64,000 nucleotides of DNA from Sporosarcina koreensis (GCF_001531445.1 NZ_LQYA01000198.1:82891-146890), one strand, 5' to 3'. Shown: positions 50,713 to 59,697, counted from the stretch's first letter. Notes: generated by a model not told the origin, from the sequence alone. Numbers and translations are program-made.

Positions 50713-51298
50713 AGCTAGAAATATCAGTTTTCGCTATGGCAATGGCCCTTATCTATTCAGAGGCGTCAATGTAACGGTTGAACAAGGGGAAATCGTAGGG
50801 CTCACGGCGCCGAGTGGTCGTGGGAAAACAACACTTTGCCGGATTTTAGCGGGTTTTGAAAAGCCGTTGGAGGGAAGTGTCACGATCGATGGTATTCCGG
50901 TATCTTCAAAAGGGTTCCATCCTGTACAATTAGTTCTACAACATCCGGAAAAAGCGGTCAATCCACGCTGGAAAATGGAAAAAGTATTGAGTGAAGGCGG
51001 AAAGCCTGATTCCGAACTGCTAAGCTTATTAGGAATTGAGAAGGAATGGCTGACTCGTTGGCCGAATGAGTTGTCAGGCGGGGAACTGCAACGATTTTGT
51101 GTAGTGAGAGCTTTGAACACTAATACTCGTTTTTTAATTGCAGATGAAATGACAACAATGCTCGACGCAATCACCCAAGCCCAAATATGGCATGCAGTTT
51201 TGGAAGTCGCCAAAGCGAGAGGGATGGGCATCATTATTGTCAGCCATGAAGAGATGCTCATACAAAGACTTTGCGACCGTGTGATTGAGTTGAAATAA
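50702..51298 (+). CDS. nikE: Nickel ABC transporter ATPase NikE (short form)
   Basis: 198 residues. Walker A APSGRGKT (Ala replaces the usual first Gly), Q-loop VLQHPEKAVNP, signature LSGGELQR, Walker B FLIADEMTTMLD and switch His in IIVSHE. The usual Glu-Pro after the Walker B Asp is Glu-Met, and the protein lacks a C-terminal extension, so it is shorter than NikE of E. coli. The catalytic Glu is kept. Last gene of the operon; a MITE-like element with an internal terminator-like hairpin starts 5 bases later. Confidence 0.85.
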   Translation: MQLEARNISFRYGNGPYLFRGVNVTVEQGEIVGLTAPSGRGKTTLCRILAGFEKPLEGSVTIDGIPVSSKGFHPVQLVLQHPEKAVNPRWKMEKVLSEGGKPDSELLSLLGIEKEWLTRWPNELSGGELQRFCVVRALNTNTRFLIADEMTTMLDAITQAQIWHAVLEVAKARGMGIIIVSHEEMLIQRLCDRVIELK

Positions 51299-51302
51299 TT
51301 TC

Positions 51303-51447
51303 GGTGCCTGTGCAAGGTGCAATTATGACAATTCAATAAAAGTAATAAAAATACAGTGGGAAGCCGACCAAAGATTGATATGGAAGGCTTCCCTTTTTCT
51401 TTATACAAATGTAGTGCATTGTCTGAATAGTGTCTTGCACAGGCACC
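51303..51447. repeat. MITE-like element, copy 3 (145 bp)
   Basis: Perfect 14-bp ends: GGTGCCTGTGCAAG (51303-51316) and CTTGCACAGGCACC (51434-51447). Inside, GGGAAGCC (51359-51366) pairs with GGCTTCCC (51385-51392) and is followed by T5, so the element probably terminates the nickel operon. AGGCACC is repeated again just past the right end. Confidence 0.85.
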
Positions 51448-51459
51448 TTAAAAGGCACC

Positions 51460-52104
51460 TTAAACTAATGTAGGAAACGTAATCATTATTTCGCCATTGC
51501 TGTTGATCACCTCGATAATCTCATTATCAAATAAATATGGAGTATCATTCGCATCTTGTGGTTTGATTGTTTCATACATATTTCTAACTGATAGGACTGG
51601 GAATGTCACCGGTATGAAACGCCCTTTATGTAAGACTTTCATATTGCCCATCAGAAATAATTCTTTGCTGGATGCTGCGAAGCTTAAGTGGCCGACTTCT
51701 TTATTTGAAATTCCCGATACCAATGTAACGTTTTGCAACAATGAGATAAGACATAATATGAAATCATTGATGACTTCGGGTGGCAGTTTTTCCAAGCCTT
51801 GTTCGATAAAGAATGCATTGAAGCCGTTACGAATTTCTTTAAAGGAAAATAGGTTCTCGATTTTCTTCTTTTTCCCTTTGCCGAGATTATTAATAATTTC
51901 TTGGCAATCATCGAAAAATACTTTAACATATCCTTGGTAATTCTTCCTATGTACAATAAAATCTCCAAGTTCCTTCAGCACTTTATTGTCTTCCACATCT
52001 TCCCTCACAAATAGTAGAAAGCTTAATAGATCTTTTTCATCAAACTTTCTTTCTGCAAACTGATTGTAATAGGCATCAAGTAGTTGTCGTTCTTTTTTAT
52101 CCAA
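51460..52104 (-). CDS. Unrecognised cytosolic protein
   Basis: 214 residues from TTG 52104, about 9 nt after AAGGAG. No signal peptide or membrane helix. The first half is helical and charged (GKGKKKKIENLFSFKE), the second more beta-like, ending NGEIMITFPTLV. No motif or family recognised. Monocistronic; its stop lies 13 bases from the MITE-like element. Confidence 0.7.
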   Translation of the reverse strand: MDKKERQLLDAYYNQFAERKFDEKDLLSFLLFVREDVEDNKVLKELGDFIVHRKNYQGYVKVFFDDCQEIINNLGKGKKKKIENLFSFKEIRNGFNAFFIEQGLEKLPPEVINDFILCLISLLQNVTLVSGISNKEVGHLSFAASSKELFLMGNMKVLHKGRFIPVTFPVLSVRNMYETIKPQDANDTPYLFDNEIIEVINSNGEIMITFPTLV

Positions 52105-52293
52105 TATGCGTCACTCCTTAGCATCGTTATGTAATTGTAGCATAATATATTCGCACATTAGGTAATCATAACATGCAACGTTTTGTGAAGAATATTATTT
52201 TCAATTTGTAGATACTTCAAATGTTGCGCAAAGGAAACTAGGCGCATATAATAGCCATAATCTATAGAATTACTACACATGAGGAGAATCGTT

Positions 52294-53112
52294 ATGATCG
52301 ATACTTTTATAGGGCTGAACCCGATTGCACAAGCCCTGATCGCTACATTGTTCACTTGGGGGATGACTGCTGCCGGGGCGGCTTTGGTCTTTACAACGAA
52401 GAAAGTTAACCAGAAGTTAATGGATGGCATGCTCGGTTTTGCGGGTGGGGTCATGATTGCCGCAAGTTTTTGGTCGCTTCTTGCACCTTCCATTGAAATG
52501 GCTGAGCAGAATAGTTCATTTCCATCCTGGTTTCCAGCAGTTGTCGGCTTTTTATTAGGAGGTATTTTTCTTTGGGCGGCGGATAAAATCATTCCTCACT
52601 TGCATCCGAGCTCGTCAATGAAAGACGCGGAGGGCATCAATCCCGCGGGCAAGAGGCGGAGCACCCTTCTTGTCTTTGCGATAACATTGCATAACATACC
52701 TGAAGGGCTTGCGATCGGTGTCGCTTTCGGTGCAGTGGCTGCAGGTATGCCATCTGCAACAATGGCAGCCGCGATCGCATTGGCTATCGGAATAGGGATA
52801 CAGAACTTTCCTGAGGGGACAGCTGTTTCAATGCCACTTCGCAGGGACGGAATGTCCCGCAGGAAAAGCTTCTTCTATGGACAGTTCTCAGGAGCGGTTG
52901 AACCGATTTCAGCTGTAATCGGCGTAATTGCTGTCACAACGATGCAGCCCCTTCTCCCATTCGCCCTAAGCTTTGCTGCGGGCGCTATGATATTTGTCGT
53001 GGTGGAAGAGGTTATACCGGGATCACAGGAAAATGGCAATAAAGACTTGGCATCCATGTGCTTAATGATTGGATTTGCAGTCATGATGCTATTGGATGTT
53101 GCATTTGGGTGA
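52294..53112 (+). CDS. ZIP-family metal transporter (GufA-like)
   Basis: 272 residues, eight membrane segments. The metal path residues are in HNIPEGLAIG (segment 4) and QNFPEGTAVS (segment 5), with a short His loop (PHLHPSSS) between segments 3 and 4. The family moves zinc, iron or manganese inward. ATG 52294 follows GAGGAG by 7-8 nt; ATG 52279 overlaps that site. Located close to the nickel operon but separately transcribed. Confidence 0.9.
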   Translation: MIDTFIGLNPIAQALIATLFTWGMTAAGAALVFTTKKVNQKLMDGMLGFAGGVMIAASFWSLLAPSIEMAEQNSSFPSWFPAVVGFLLGGIFLWAADKIIPHLHPSSSMKDAEGINPAGKRRSTLLVFAITLHNIPEGLAIGVAFGAVAAGMPSATMAAAIALAIGIGIQNFPEGTAVSMPLRRDGMSRRKSFFYGQFSGAVEPISAVIGVIAVTTMQPLLPFALSFAAGAMIFVVVEEVIPGSQENGNKDLASMCLMIGFAVMMLLDVAFG

Positions 53113-53132
53113 GTGGTTTACAACCATTTGGA

Positions 53133-53168
53133 AGTATGGACGGATGATTTCACCGTTCATGCTTTTTT
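53133..53168 (+). terminator. Terminator after the ZIP gene
   Basis: AGTATGGACGG (53133-53143) and CCGTTCATGCT (53153-53163) with T6. It closely resembles the terminator at 53959-53995. Confidence 0.7.
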
Positions 53169-53298
53169 CGTTGTTGCAGATTTTTACCGGACATCATTCA
53201 TGTAGAATGTAGGAAATGCATACCCTTACAAGGTATATGTTCTTAGTTGTAGAAAAGCAAAAGTGGTCGAGAGATTATTTACTGAGAAGGTGGTTGTC

Positions 53299-53901
53299 AT
53301 GATGGGTTTTTATCATGCATTTATTTTAGGCTCTATCGTTTTAGTAACTTTCCTTATCGTAACTTTGATGGCACGTAAGCGAAAGGCGTTTGCGCCAATG
53401 CAAGGAATGATTATTTCCATGTTCTTTGGAATGAATGTCGGGTTGACTGCAGGAATCTTATTTGGCGTGACTTATCAAGGGAATCTGTTCCTCTCTACAC
53501 TATTCGCAATGACTATTGGCGTATTTGCAGGATCGTTATGTGGTCTATGCTTTGGAATCCTGCCAATCATAGAAGGATTGATGGCTGGGTTGATGGGCGG
53601 CATGATGGGAGCTATGGTGGGGGAGATGCTGCGAGTCGAACAGTCCATCAGTTTCGTGCAGATCTTTTTGTTTTTATCCATCTGTACGATCTTTCTGATT
53701 GCCATTTTGGGAACGCCTAAAAACACACGAGTAAAGGAAAGAAAGTGGCTACTAAAACCGTTGGCACTTTTGATTTTTGCATCTTTTCTCATAATCGGCG
53801 GCAATTCCATAGCAGAGAAAGATACAATTCAGAAGGACAGGAGTGTACCAGAAAACCATCACTCGGGAATGATGGAGTTTCCAAACGGTACAAATGTGTA
53901 G
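53299..53901 (+). CDS. Glycine-rich membrane protein, function unknown
   Basis: 200 residues from ATG 53299 (or 53302), 6 nt after GAGAAGGTGG. About five membrane helices. The middle pair is very rich in Gly and Met (GLMAGLMGGMMGAMVGEM), allowing tight packing. The tail has NHHSGMMEF, a His/Met cluster. The family is not recognised with confidence. The metal-like tail and the ZIP neighbour hint at metal handling, which is speculative. Confidence 0.65.
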   Translation: MMGFYHAFILGSIVLVTFLIVTLMARKRKAFAPMQGMIISMFFGMNVGLTAGILFGVTYQGNLFLSTLFAMTIGVFAGSLCGLCFGILPIIEGLMAGLMGGMMGAMVGEMLRVEQSISFVQIFLFLSICTIFLIAILGTPKNTRVKERKWLLKPLALLIFASFLIIGGNSIAEKDTIQKDRSVPENHHSGMMEFPNGTNV

Positions 53902-53958
53902 AGGTATTTCGAAAAGCGGTAGCTTACTAGAGAATCATCTACTGATGGACAAACTGCA

Positions 53959-53995
53959 AAGCATGGACGGATTGGTTGCCGTTCGTGCTTTTTTT
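53959..53995 (+). terminator. Terminator after the glycine-rich membrane protein gene
   Basis: AAGCATGGACGG (53959-53970) pairs with CCGTTCGTGCTT (53979-53990), then T7. Confidence 0.8.
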
Positions 53996-54137
53996 GTGGG
54001 GAAAATTTGAAGGGTAAAGTTTCTCATTGATCCCGAATGAAAATGAGTCCGATTGCATACGATTGAATACTATATAGGCTTCGAATGTAAGGTTGATTTC
54101 CTAGAAGGCTCAAATGGATTGTCCGGAGGGGTGGAGA

Positions 54138-54794
54138 GTGGAAAAAGAGAGTCAACAGTATGGAGGACTGAAGTCGGTAGTCATCAGCCGGTATCGAATA
54201 GGAAAAAGGATATTTGATATTGTAGCAAGTTCCTTTCTCATCATTTGCTGTTTTCCGTTATATCTCATAATCTCCGCATTAATTGCGGCGAGTTCAGGCA
54301 GACCTGTACTTTACTCACAGGAGAGGGCAGGGAAGGATAATAAAATATTCACTATTTATAAATTTCGAAGTATGAATAACTCGAGATATAACTCATCTAC
54401 CCGTACATATGAATGGAAAAATGGAGTGCCAGATAATTTCACATTTAAGTCGGGGTTTGACGTGACTATCACACCGTTTGGGAGATTTCTGCGCAAGTAT
54501 AGTTTAGATGAGTTGCCGCAGCTGTTCAATGTTTTACTAGGAAATATGAGCATAGTAGGTCCTCGGCCGGAGATAATCGAAATATCTGAACGTTATAATA
54601 TGCACCAGGCTATGCGCCTTCAGGTCAAACCTGGAATTACAGGGTATGCACAAGTGAATGGTAGATCAGAAATTAATCATGGCAAGAAAATTGAATATGA
54701 CCTGTACTATATTGAAAACCAATCATTTTTGTTCGATATGAAAATCATCTTAACGACGATAAAGTGCGTAGTAAAGGGAAAAGGAGCATTTTAA
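54138..54794 (+). CDS. Initiating sugar transferase of polysaccharide synthesis (WcaJ/CapM-type)
   Basis: 218 residues from GTG 54138, 6 nt after GGAGGGG; ATG 54114 lies before that site. One membrane helix ([20 protein letters not shown]), then the bacterial sugar transferase domain: [40 protein letters not shown] and [12 protein letters not shown]. It transfers a sugar phosphate to undecaprenyl phosphate to start repeat-unit assembly. First gene of the capsule cluster. Confidence 0.93.
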   Translation: MEKESQQYGGLKSVVISRYRIGKRIFDIVASSFLIICCFPLYLIISALIAASSGRPVLYSQERAGKDNKIFTIYKFRSMNNSRYNSSTRTYEWKNGVPDNFTFKSGFDVTITPFGRFLRKYSLDELPQLFNVLLGNMSIVGPRPEIIEISERYNMHQAMRLQVKPGITGYAQVNGRSEINHGKKIEYDLYYIENQSFLFDMKIILTTIKCVVKGKGAF

Positions 54795-54868
54795 ACTATG
54801 AAATGGCAAGACTCTACATGAAAAATGCTTGCTGACTACAGAATAAATGTAGGAAAGGACATTGGACA

Positions 54869-55807
54869 ATGAAAATTTTGCTGACTGGAGGAGCAGGATT
54901 TATCGGCTCGCATGTCGCGGAACAACTAATCTCACATGGGTATGAAGTAATTATAATTGACAATCTTATCTCGGGTTCAACTACTTATCTACCTCAAGGA
55001 GTGGAATTCTTTCAAATGGATATAAATGATCCTTCGGTCGAGGATGTATTTAAAACGGTCAAGCCTGAGATTGTCTTACATCTCGCTGCTCAGACATCCG
55101 TTGTTCACTCCATGAGGGAGCCTTATTTTGACTTCCAATCAAATACTGATGGAACGGTAAAGCTCTTACAATACGCAGCGCGTTATCATGTTCGTCAATT
55201 TATCTTTTCCTCTACTTCCGCTGTATACGGGGAACCAACATATTTACCGATTGATGAAATGCACCCAATTGACCCACACTCCTTTTATGCTGTATCAAAA
55301 TATGCTGCGGAAAGATATATACGGATATTTGCCGCGCAGTATGGATTTACCCCAACGATATTGCGATTTTCGAATGTGTACGGACCTAGGCAAAATACAG
55401 CAGGAGAAGCAGGGGTTGTAGGGATATTCATCTTAAATTATTTGAAAAAAGAGCAGTGTCTAATATATGGCGGAAACCAGACTCGTGATTTCATATATGT
55501 GAAGGATGTAGCAATCGCGTGCAGAAAGGCGATTGAGTCAGATTTGTCTGGCATTTATAACGTCAGCTCAAGTGTTGAACTATCAATCGGAGTCTTGAAT
55601 GAATTAATCTCACAACAGCTGGAAGTGAATGCATCAGCGAACTATATGCCTTTTCGGGAAGGGGAGCTGATAAGAAGTGTGCTGTCCAATGAGAATGCTA
55701 AAAAGGGACTTGAATGGGTGCCAACATTCTCCTTATTAGAAGGTCTATATGAAACGATTCAGTATATTAAAGAGTTTCAATGGAAAGGCGTTAAAGTAAA
55801 AAATTAG
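54869..55807 (+). CDS. NAD-dependent sugar-nucleotide epimerase/dehydratase
   Basis: 312 residues; extended SDR. GGAGFIGSH NAD loop at residues 7-15, HLAAQTSV, SSTSAVYGEP, and the YAVSK catalytic pair (SFYAVSKYAAE). Closest in motif order to UDP-glucose 4-epimerase-like enzymes; the exact sugar is not decidable. AGGAAAGGAC precedes ATG 54869. A weak terminator follows, separating it from the Wzz-kinase genes. Confidence 0.88.
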   Translation: MKILLTGGAGFIGSHVAEQLISHGYEVIIIDNLISGSTTYLPQGVEFFQMDINDPSVEDVFKTVKPEIVLHLAAQTSVVHSMREPYFDFQSNTDGTVKLLQYAARYHVRQFIFSSTSAVYGEPTYLPIDEMHPIDPHSFYAVSKYAAERYIRIFAAQYGFTPTILRFSNVYGPRQNTAGEAGVVGIFILNYLKKEQCLIYGGNQTRDFIYVKDVAIACRKAIESDLSGIYNVSSSVELSIGVLNELISQQLEVNASANYMPFREGELIRSVLSNENAKKGLEWVPTFSLLEGLYETIQYIKEFQWKGVKVKN

Positions 55808-55834
55808 CACTCTATACTAGTCGAATAACTGAAA

Positions 55835-55870
55835 GAGCGTAGTGGGAAACTCAATGCCCTCTATGCTTTT
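55835..55870 (+). terminator. Weak terminator inside the polysaccharide cluster
   Basis: AGCGTAGTGGG and CCCTCTATGCT form an imperfect stem followed by TTTTATT. It may divide the cluster into two transcripts. The rest of 55808-56012 holds no gene. Confidence 0.5.
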
Positions 55871-56012
55871 ATTCATTTTGGCACAAAGCGTACTAGGCCA
55901 TGTGTGATGATTTCCGCTTATTTGGACTAAGCTTCTCATCTCCCACATAGAATAGGCTCATATAGATTTATATTAAATATCGTTGAATCAAGTAAAGGGG
56001 GGATTGGACAAC

Positions 56013-56756
56013 TTGGAGGAATCGTTGAACATTTCGGAGCTATTTAAACTTGTTAAGAAACGCTTCGTTTTGATCGTCGGGATTATCATTCTTTGTGTTA
56101 CAGGGGCAGGGTATGCAAGTTATAACTTCTTAACTCCTATATATGAGGCCTCTACACAAATCCTAATCACGCAACAGAAAGACGGACAAACTCAATTTAA
56201 CTCACAAGACCTGCAATTGAATCTCCAACTCATTAATACGTATAACGTCATTATCACCAGTCCTGCAATCCTTTCAAAGGTTATTGAAGACTTGGGATTA
56301 GATACAACTCCTATTGACCTGCAAATGAATATTAGGGTTTCCAATGAACAAAATTCGCAAGTTGTGAACATAAGTGTTCAAGACCCAAGTCTTCATCAAG
56401 CAGTAAATATTGCAAACTCTACGGTAGAAGTGTTCCAAGAAGAAATCAAATCATTGATGAATGTAGATAATGTGAAAGTTCTTTCTCCAGCGACATATGT
56501 GAAGAATTCATTACCAGTCAAACCAGATCCAATTTTGAATATGGGGATTGCCACAATTGTCGGTCTGATGATTGGTGTAGGAATAACATTCCTTTTGGAA
56601 TATCTCGATACAACGATCAAGTCGGAGAAAGAGGTTGATGAGCTTTTCGCCTTGCCGATTCTTGGCCTGGTTGGCGTAATATCCAAAAAGGAAGTAAGGA
56701 AATCCAAAAAGCTTGAGAAACAGCGTATACGGAAAAGGAGGTTAGGGGGTGTTTAA
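56013..56756 (+). CDS. Wzz-type chain-length regulator / BY-kinase activator
   Basis: 247 residues from TTG 56013, 10 nt after a G6 site; upstream TTGs fit the site less well. Two membrane helices (residues about 20-40 and 180-200) enclose an external Wzz domain (YEASTQILITQQKDGQTQF). The PxxP region SLPVKPDPILNM precedes helix 2. The cytosolic tail (SEKEVDELFALPILG) is the part that activates the tyrosine kinase encoded next. The genes overlap by 8 bases. Confidence 0.9.
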   Translation: MEESLNISELFKLVKKRFVLIVGIIILCVTGAGYASYNFLTPIYEASTQILITQQKDGQTQFNSQDLQLNLQLINTYNVIITSPAILSKVIEDLGLDTTPIDLQMNIRVSNEQNSQVVNISVQDPSLHQAVNIANSTVEVFQEEIKSLMNVDNVKVLSPATYVKNSLPVKPDPILNMGIATIVGLMIGVGITFLLEYLDTTIKSEKEVDELFALPILGLVGVISKKEVRKSKKLEKQRIRKRRLGGV

Positions 56757-57453
56757 GAAAAGGAAGCGACACTTACAAACAGCCGGTAGAAAGCTTGTAA
56801 CTTTTTTTAATCCAACATCTATGATTTCTGAACAATTTCGGACGATCAGAACAAACATTAAATTTGCAATGCCCAATAAGAAGGTTCACACATTCTTAAT
56901 TACATCAGCCTCCCCTGGAGATGGAAAGACGACTACAGCAGCTAATGTAGCCATTGTTTTTGCACAAGAAGGAAAAAAAGTACTGATTGTTGATGGGGAC
57001 ATGCGAAAGCCTTCGATGCATTATTCATTCCACACTACTAACTCTCCAGGGCTTTCGAACTTGCTTTCAAGACAATGGAGTATTGAAGATGTTGTCAAAG
57101 AAACTGGCATCAAAGGAGTTCATCTGATCCCATGCGGTCAACTACCTTCGAATCCTGCTGAATTACTCAGTTCCTCTGTATTGGATTTGCTTTTAGCTGA
57201 AATGAAAGAGAAATATGAGGTCGTTATTTTTGATGCCCCGCCTCTTTTAGCTGTAGCTGATGCACAAATTCTGTCAAACAAGTGTGATGGAACGATTCTA
57301 GTCATCAACACTGGTAAGACTACGAAGGAAAATCTCGCCAGAGCTATTGAAGTCTTGCAAACAGCTAAAGCAACCATACTAGGAACTGTTTTAAATAATT
57401 ATAAACTGAAAAAAGATCGCTATATTTATCAATATTATAGTTTGGCCGATTAG
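56749..57453 (+). CDS. Bacterial tyrosine kinase (CpsD/CapB/YwqD family)
   Basis: 234 residues from GTG 56749, 7 nt after AGGAGG. Walker A SASPGDGKTTTAAN, Walker A-prime VLIVDGDMRKPS, Walker B VVIFDAPPLL. The tail DRYIYQYYSLAD gives a small Tyr cluster for autophosphorylation. Controls polymer length and export with the Wzz partner and the phosphatase. Confidence 0.94.
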   Translation: MFKKRKRHLQTAGRKLVTFFNPTSMISEQFRTIRTNIKFAMPNKKVHTFLITSASPGDGKTTTAANVAIVFAQEGKKVLIVDGDMRKPSMHYSFHTTNSPGLSNLLSRQWSIEDVVKETGIKGVHLIPCGQLPSNPAELLSSSVLDLLLAEMKEKYEVVIFDAPPLLAVADAQILSNKCDGTILVINTGKTTKENLARAIEVLQTAKATILGTVLNNYKLKKDRYIYQYYSLAD

Positions 57454-57463
57454 GAGGATTTCA

Positions 57464-58231
57464 TTGATAGATATGCACACCCATCTCCTTTACGGTGTTG
57501 ACGACGGGCCACAGACGATTGAAGGCACCATCCAAATGGTGAAGGCTGCTGTAGAAGAAGGAATAACGGATCTCATTGTTACGCCGCATGCCTACAATCC
57601 AAAATACAATGTAGAGCGAGATGTCATATACAGACAAATAAATGAGCTTACCGATATTGTGAAACAGTTAGCCTATCCCTTGCGCCTTCATACCGGTCAG
57701 GAAATTCATCTGCATGAGCATTTAATTGAAAACATCTTATTGGGAGAAGCGATTACACTCGCAAAGTCACGTTATCTTTTACTAGAAATGCCGTTTTACA
57801 TAGTACCTGCTTATACTTTTCAGATTATCCAAACACTCATCGAACATGGCTACACACCAATCATTGCACACCCAGAAAAAAATAGAGCAATCGCAGAAAA
57901 TCCAAGAATTTTAAAACAATTAATCCATCAAGGTGCTCTTGCTCAAATTACAGCTGGTAGCTTAACCGGTCATTTTGGAAAGCATGCCCAAAAAACTGCT
58001 TTGCAATTAGTACAGGCTAATTTAATTCATTGTTATGGCTCTGATGCACATAATCTATCCTCCCGTCCCTTCTTGTTTTCAAAAGGTCTTGATATTTTAG
58101 AGAAGAAGGTACACCGCGAGCTAGTCGATATCTTATTAGAAAACAATCGACGTATTTTACATGATGAGACGCTTACCATTTTGGAACCAGAAAACATTCT
58201 ACCGAAAAAATGGTGGAGTTTGATCGGTTAA
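57464..58231 (+). CDS. PHP-type protein-tyrosine phosphatase (CpsB/YwqE family)
   Basis: 255 residues from TTG 57464, after AGGAGG. MIDMHTHLLYGVDDGPQT gives the first metal-binding His pair and Asp. VTPHAYNP, HTGQEIHL, PIIAHPEKN and CYGSDAHNL complete the PHP metal site. Removes phosphate from the BY-kinase Tyr cluster. Third gene of the regulatory trio. Confidence 0.93.
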   Translation: MIDMHTHLLYGVDDGPQTIEGTIQMVKAAVEEGITDLIVTPHAYNPKYNVERDVIYRQINELTDIVKQLAYPLRLHTGQEIHLHEHLIENILLGEAITLAKSRYLLLEMPFYIVPAYTFQIIQTLIEHGYTPIIAHPEKNRAIAENPRILKQLIHQGALAQITAGSLTGHFGKHAQKTALQLVQANLIHCYGSDAHNLSSRPFLFSKGLDILEKKVHRELVDILLENNRRILHDETLTILEPENILPKKWWSLIG

Positions 58232-58280
58232 AAGCAGAAACCGTGCCCATATAATCAATTAATAAATTTTATGCTTGCTT

Positions 58281-58406
58281 CAGGATTGGAACGGAAGGCG
58301 GCGACTCCAGTGGGAATAGCATGAGCTGAAGACCCCGCAACGAAGCGAAGCGAGGAGACTGAAGCCATGCCCACGGAAAGCGTCCGACTGAAGTGAAAAT
58401 CCGGGT
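58281..58406. repeat. GC-rich dispersed intergenic repeat of Bacillaceae type
   Basis: Recognisable blocks: GGCGGCGACTCCAGTGGG, GCTGAAGACCCCGCA, GAAGCGAGGAGACTGAAGCC and CACGGAAAGCGTCCGACTG. I know this block order from many Bacillaceae and Planococcaceae intergenic regions. It is markedly more GC-rich than its flanks, non-coding, and lies between the phosphatase and glycosyltransferase genes. Limits approximate. Confidence 0.75.
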
Positions 58407-58451
58407 TTAATATTCTAATTGAATATATATGGAAAGAAGTGGAGGGAAAAT

Positions 58452-59672
58452 GTGAAAAGGGATGTAGTGATACTATGCCAGTATTTTTATCCAGAGTACG
58501 TTTCATCCGCTACACTACCGACAGAACTAGCTATAGGTTTACTGGATAAGGGATTAGAAGTCAGTGTCGTTGCAGGGTTTCCAAAAGAATATATAGATGG
58601 GAATAGGAAAGACATTCTACTTAAGGAGAATTTTAAGGGAGTGGATATTAGGAGAGTTAAGTATACGAACCAAAATAATAAAACAAAGCTTGGCCGTATT
58701 CTAAACTTCTTCACTTTATTTGTTTCAATGCTTTCAAAAGTAAACTATTTAAGGAAGTTCAACTCTATAATTGTTTACTCAAATCCGCCGATTCTTCCGA
58801 TCATCCCTTACTATTTAAAAAAATTCTTCAAAACAAAACTCATTTTTGTCGTCTTTGACATTTACCCTGATAGTGCCCTGAAACTAAATGCCATTAAATT
58901 GAACGGATCAATCCACAAAGTGATGAAGTTTATTAATAAAAGAGTTTACAAAAAGGCAGACAAAATTATTTTGTTAGGTAATGAAATGAAAGAGTATGTG
59001 ATCGCGAATAAGATTGCTTCCAAGGAAGTGAACTTGCATGTCATCCCGAATTGGTATTCCAATGAAACTCTCCTGGTAACTGATGAAGTAATGAATGACG
59101 AATTTTTGATGATTAGAAAAGAGTATCGGTTCATTGTTTTATATTCCGGAAATATGGGGTCCTTTCAAGATATGGAAACAATACTTCGAGGGATACTACA
59201 TTATAAAGATCAAAAAGAAGTTTTCTTTATCTTTTGTGGTCATGGAAATAAGCTTCCGGATGTAAAGGAATTCATACAAGAAAATCATATTACCAATGCG
59301 AAGGCTTACGACTTTTTAGTTGGCACAGAATATGCAGATGTATTGAAAATAAGTGATATTTGTCTAGTGAGTTTGGAAAAAGGGGTAGAAGGACTTGGTG
59401 TACCTAGTAAAACATACGGTTATTTTGCTGCCGGTAAACCGACGATTGCCATTATGAAATCCACGACAGATATAGCTAAAAGTATTTTACTTGCCGAGTG
59501 TGGAAGTAACATCATGCAAGGGGATGTTGAAGGGTTCATTCATGCTGTTGACTATTATAGAAACAATCCTGATATAAGAGAGAAACATTCGATAAATGCC
59601 AGAGAGTTATATAGGGAGCAATATAATAAAGCGAAAAACATAGATAAGTATTACGAAATCATAATAAAGTAA
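58452..59672 (+). CDS. Glycosyltransferase family 4 (WbuB-like)
   Basis: 406 residues from GTG 58452, 6 nt after GGAGGG. N-terminal acceptor domain CQYFYPEYVSSATLPTELA; C-terminal donor domain with LYSGNMGSFQDMETIL and the EX7E-like segment LEKGVEGLGVPSKTYGYFAAG. GT-B fold. Adds a sugar, plausibly N-acetyl-L-fucosamine given the neighbouring capEFG; that assignment is inferred. Confidence 0.88.
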   Translation: MKRDVVILCQYFYPEYVSSATLPTELAIGLLDKGLEVSVVAGFPKEYIDGNRKDILLKENFKGVDIRRVKYTNQNNKTKLGRILNFFTLFVSMLSKVNYLRKFNSIIVYSNPPILPIIPYYLKKFFKTKLIFVVFDIYPDSALKLNAIKLNGSIHKVMKFINKRVYKKADKIILLGNEMKEYVIANKIASKEVNLHVIPNWYSNETLLVTDEVMNDEFLMIRKEYRFIVLYSGNMGSFQDMETILRGILHYKDQKEVFFIFCGHGNKLPDVKEFIQENHITNAKAYDFLVGTEYADVLKISDICLVSLEKGVEGLGVPSKTYGYFAAGKPTIAIMKSTTDIAKSILLAECGSNIMQGDVEGFIHAVDYYRNNPDIREKHSINARELYREQYNKAKNIDKYYEIIIK

Positions 59673-59697
59673 AATACTTTGAATGGAAGTGTGAATA

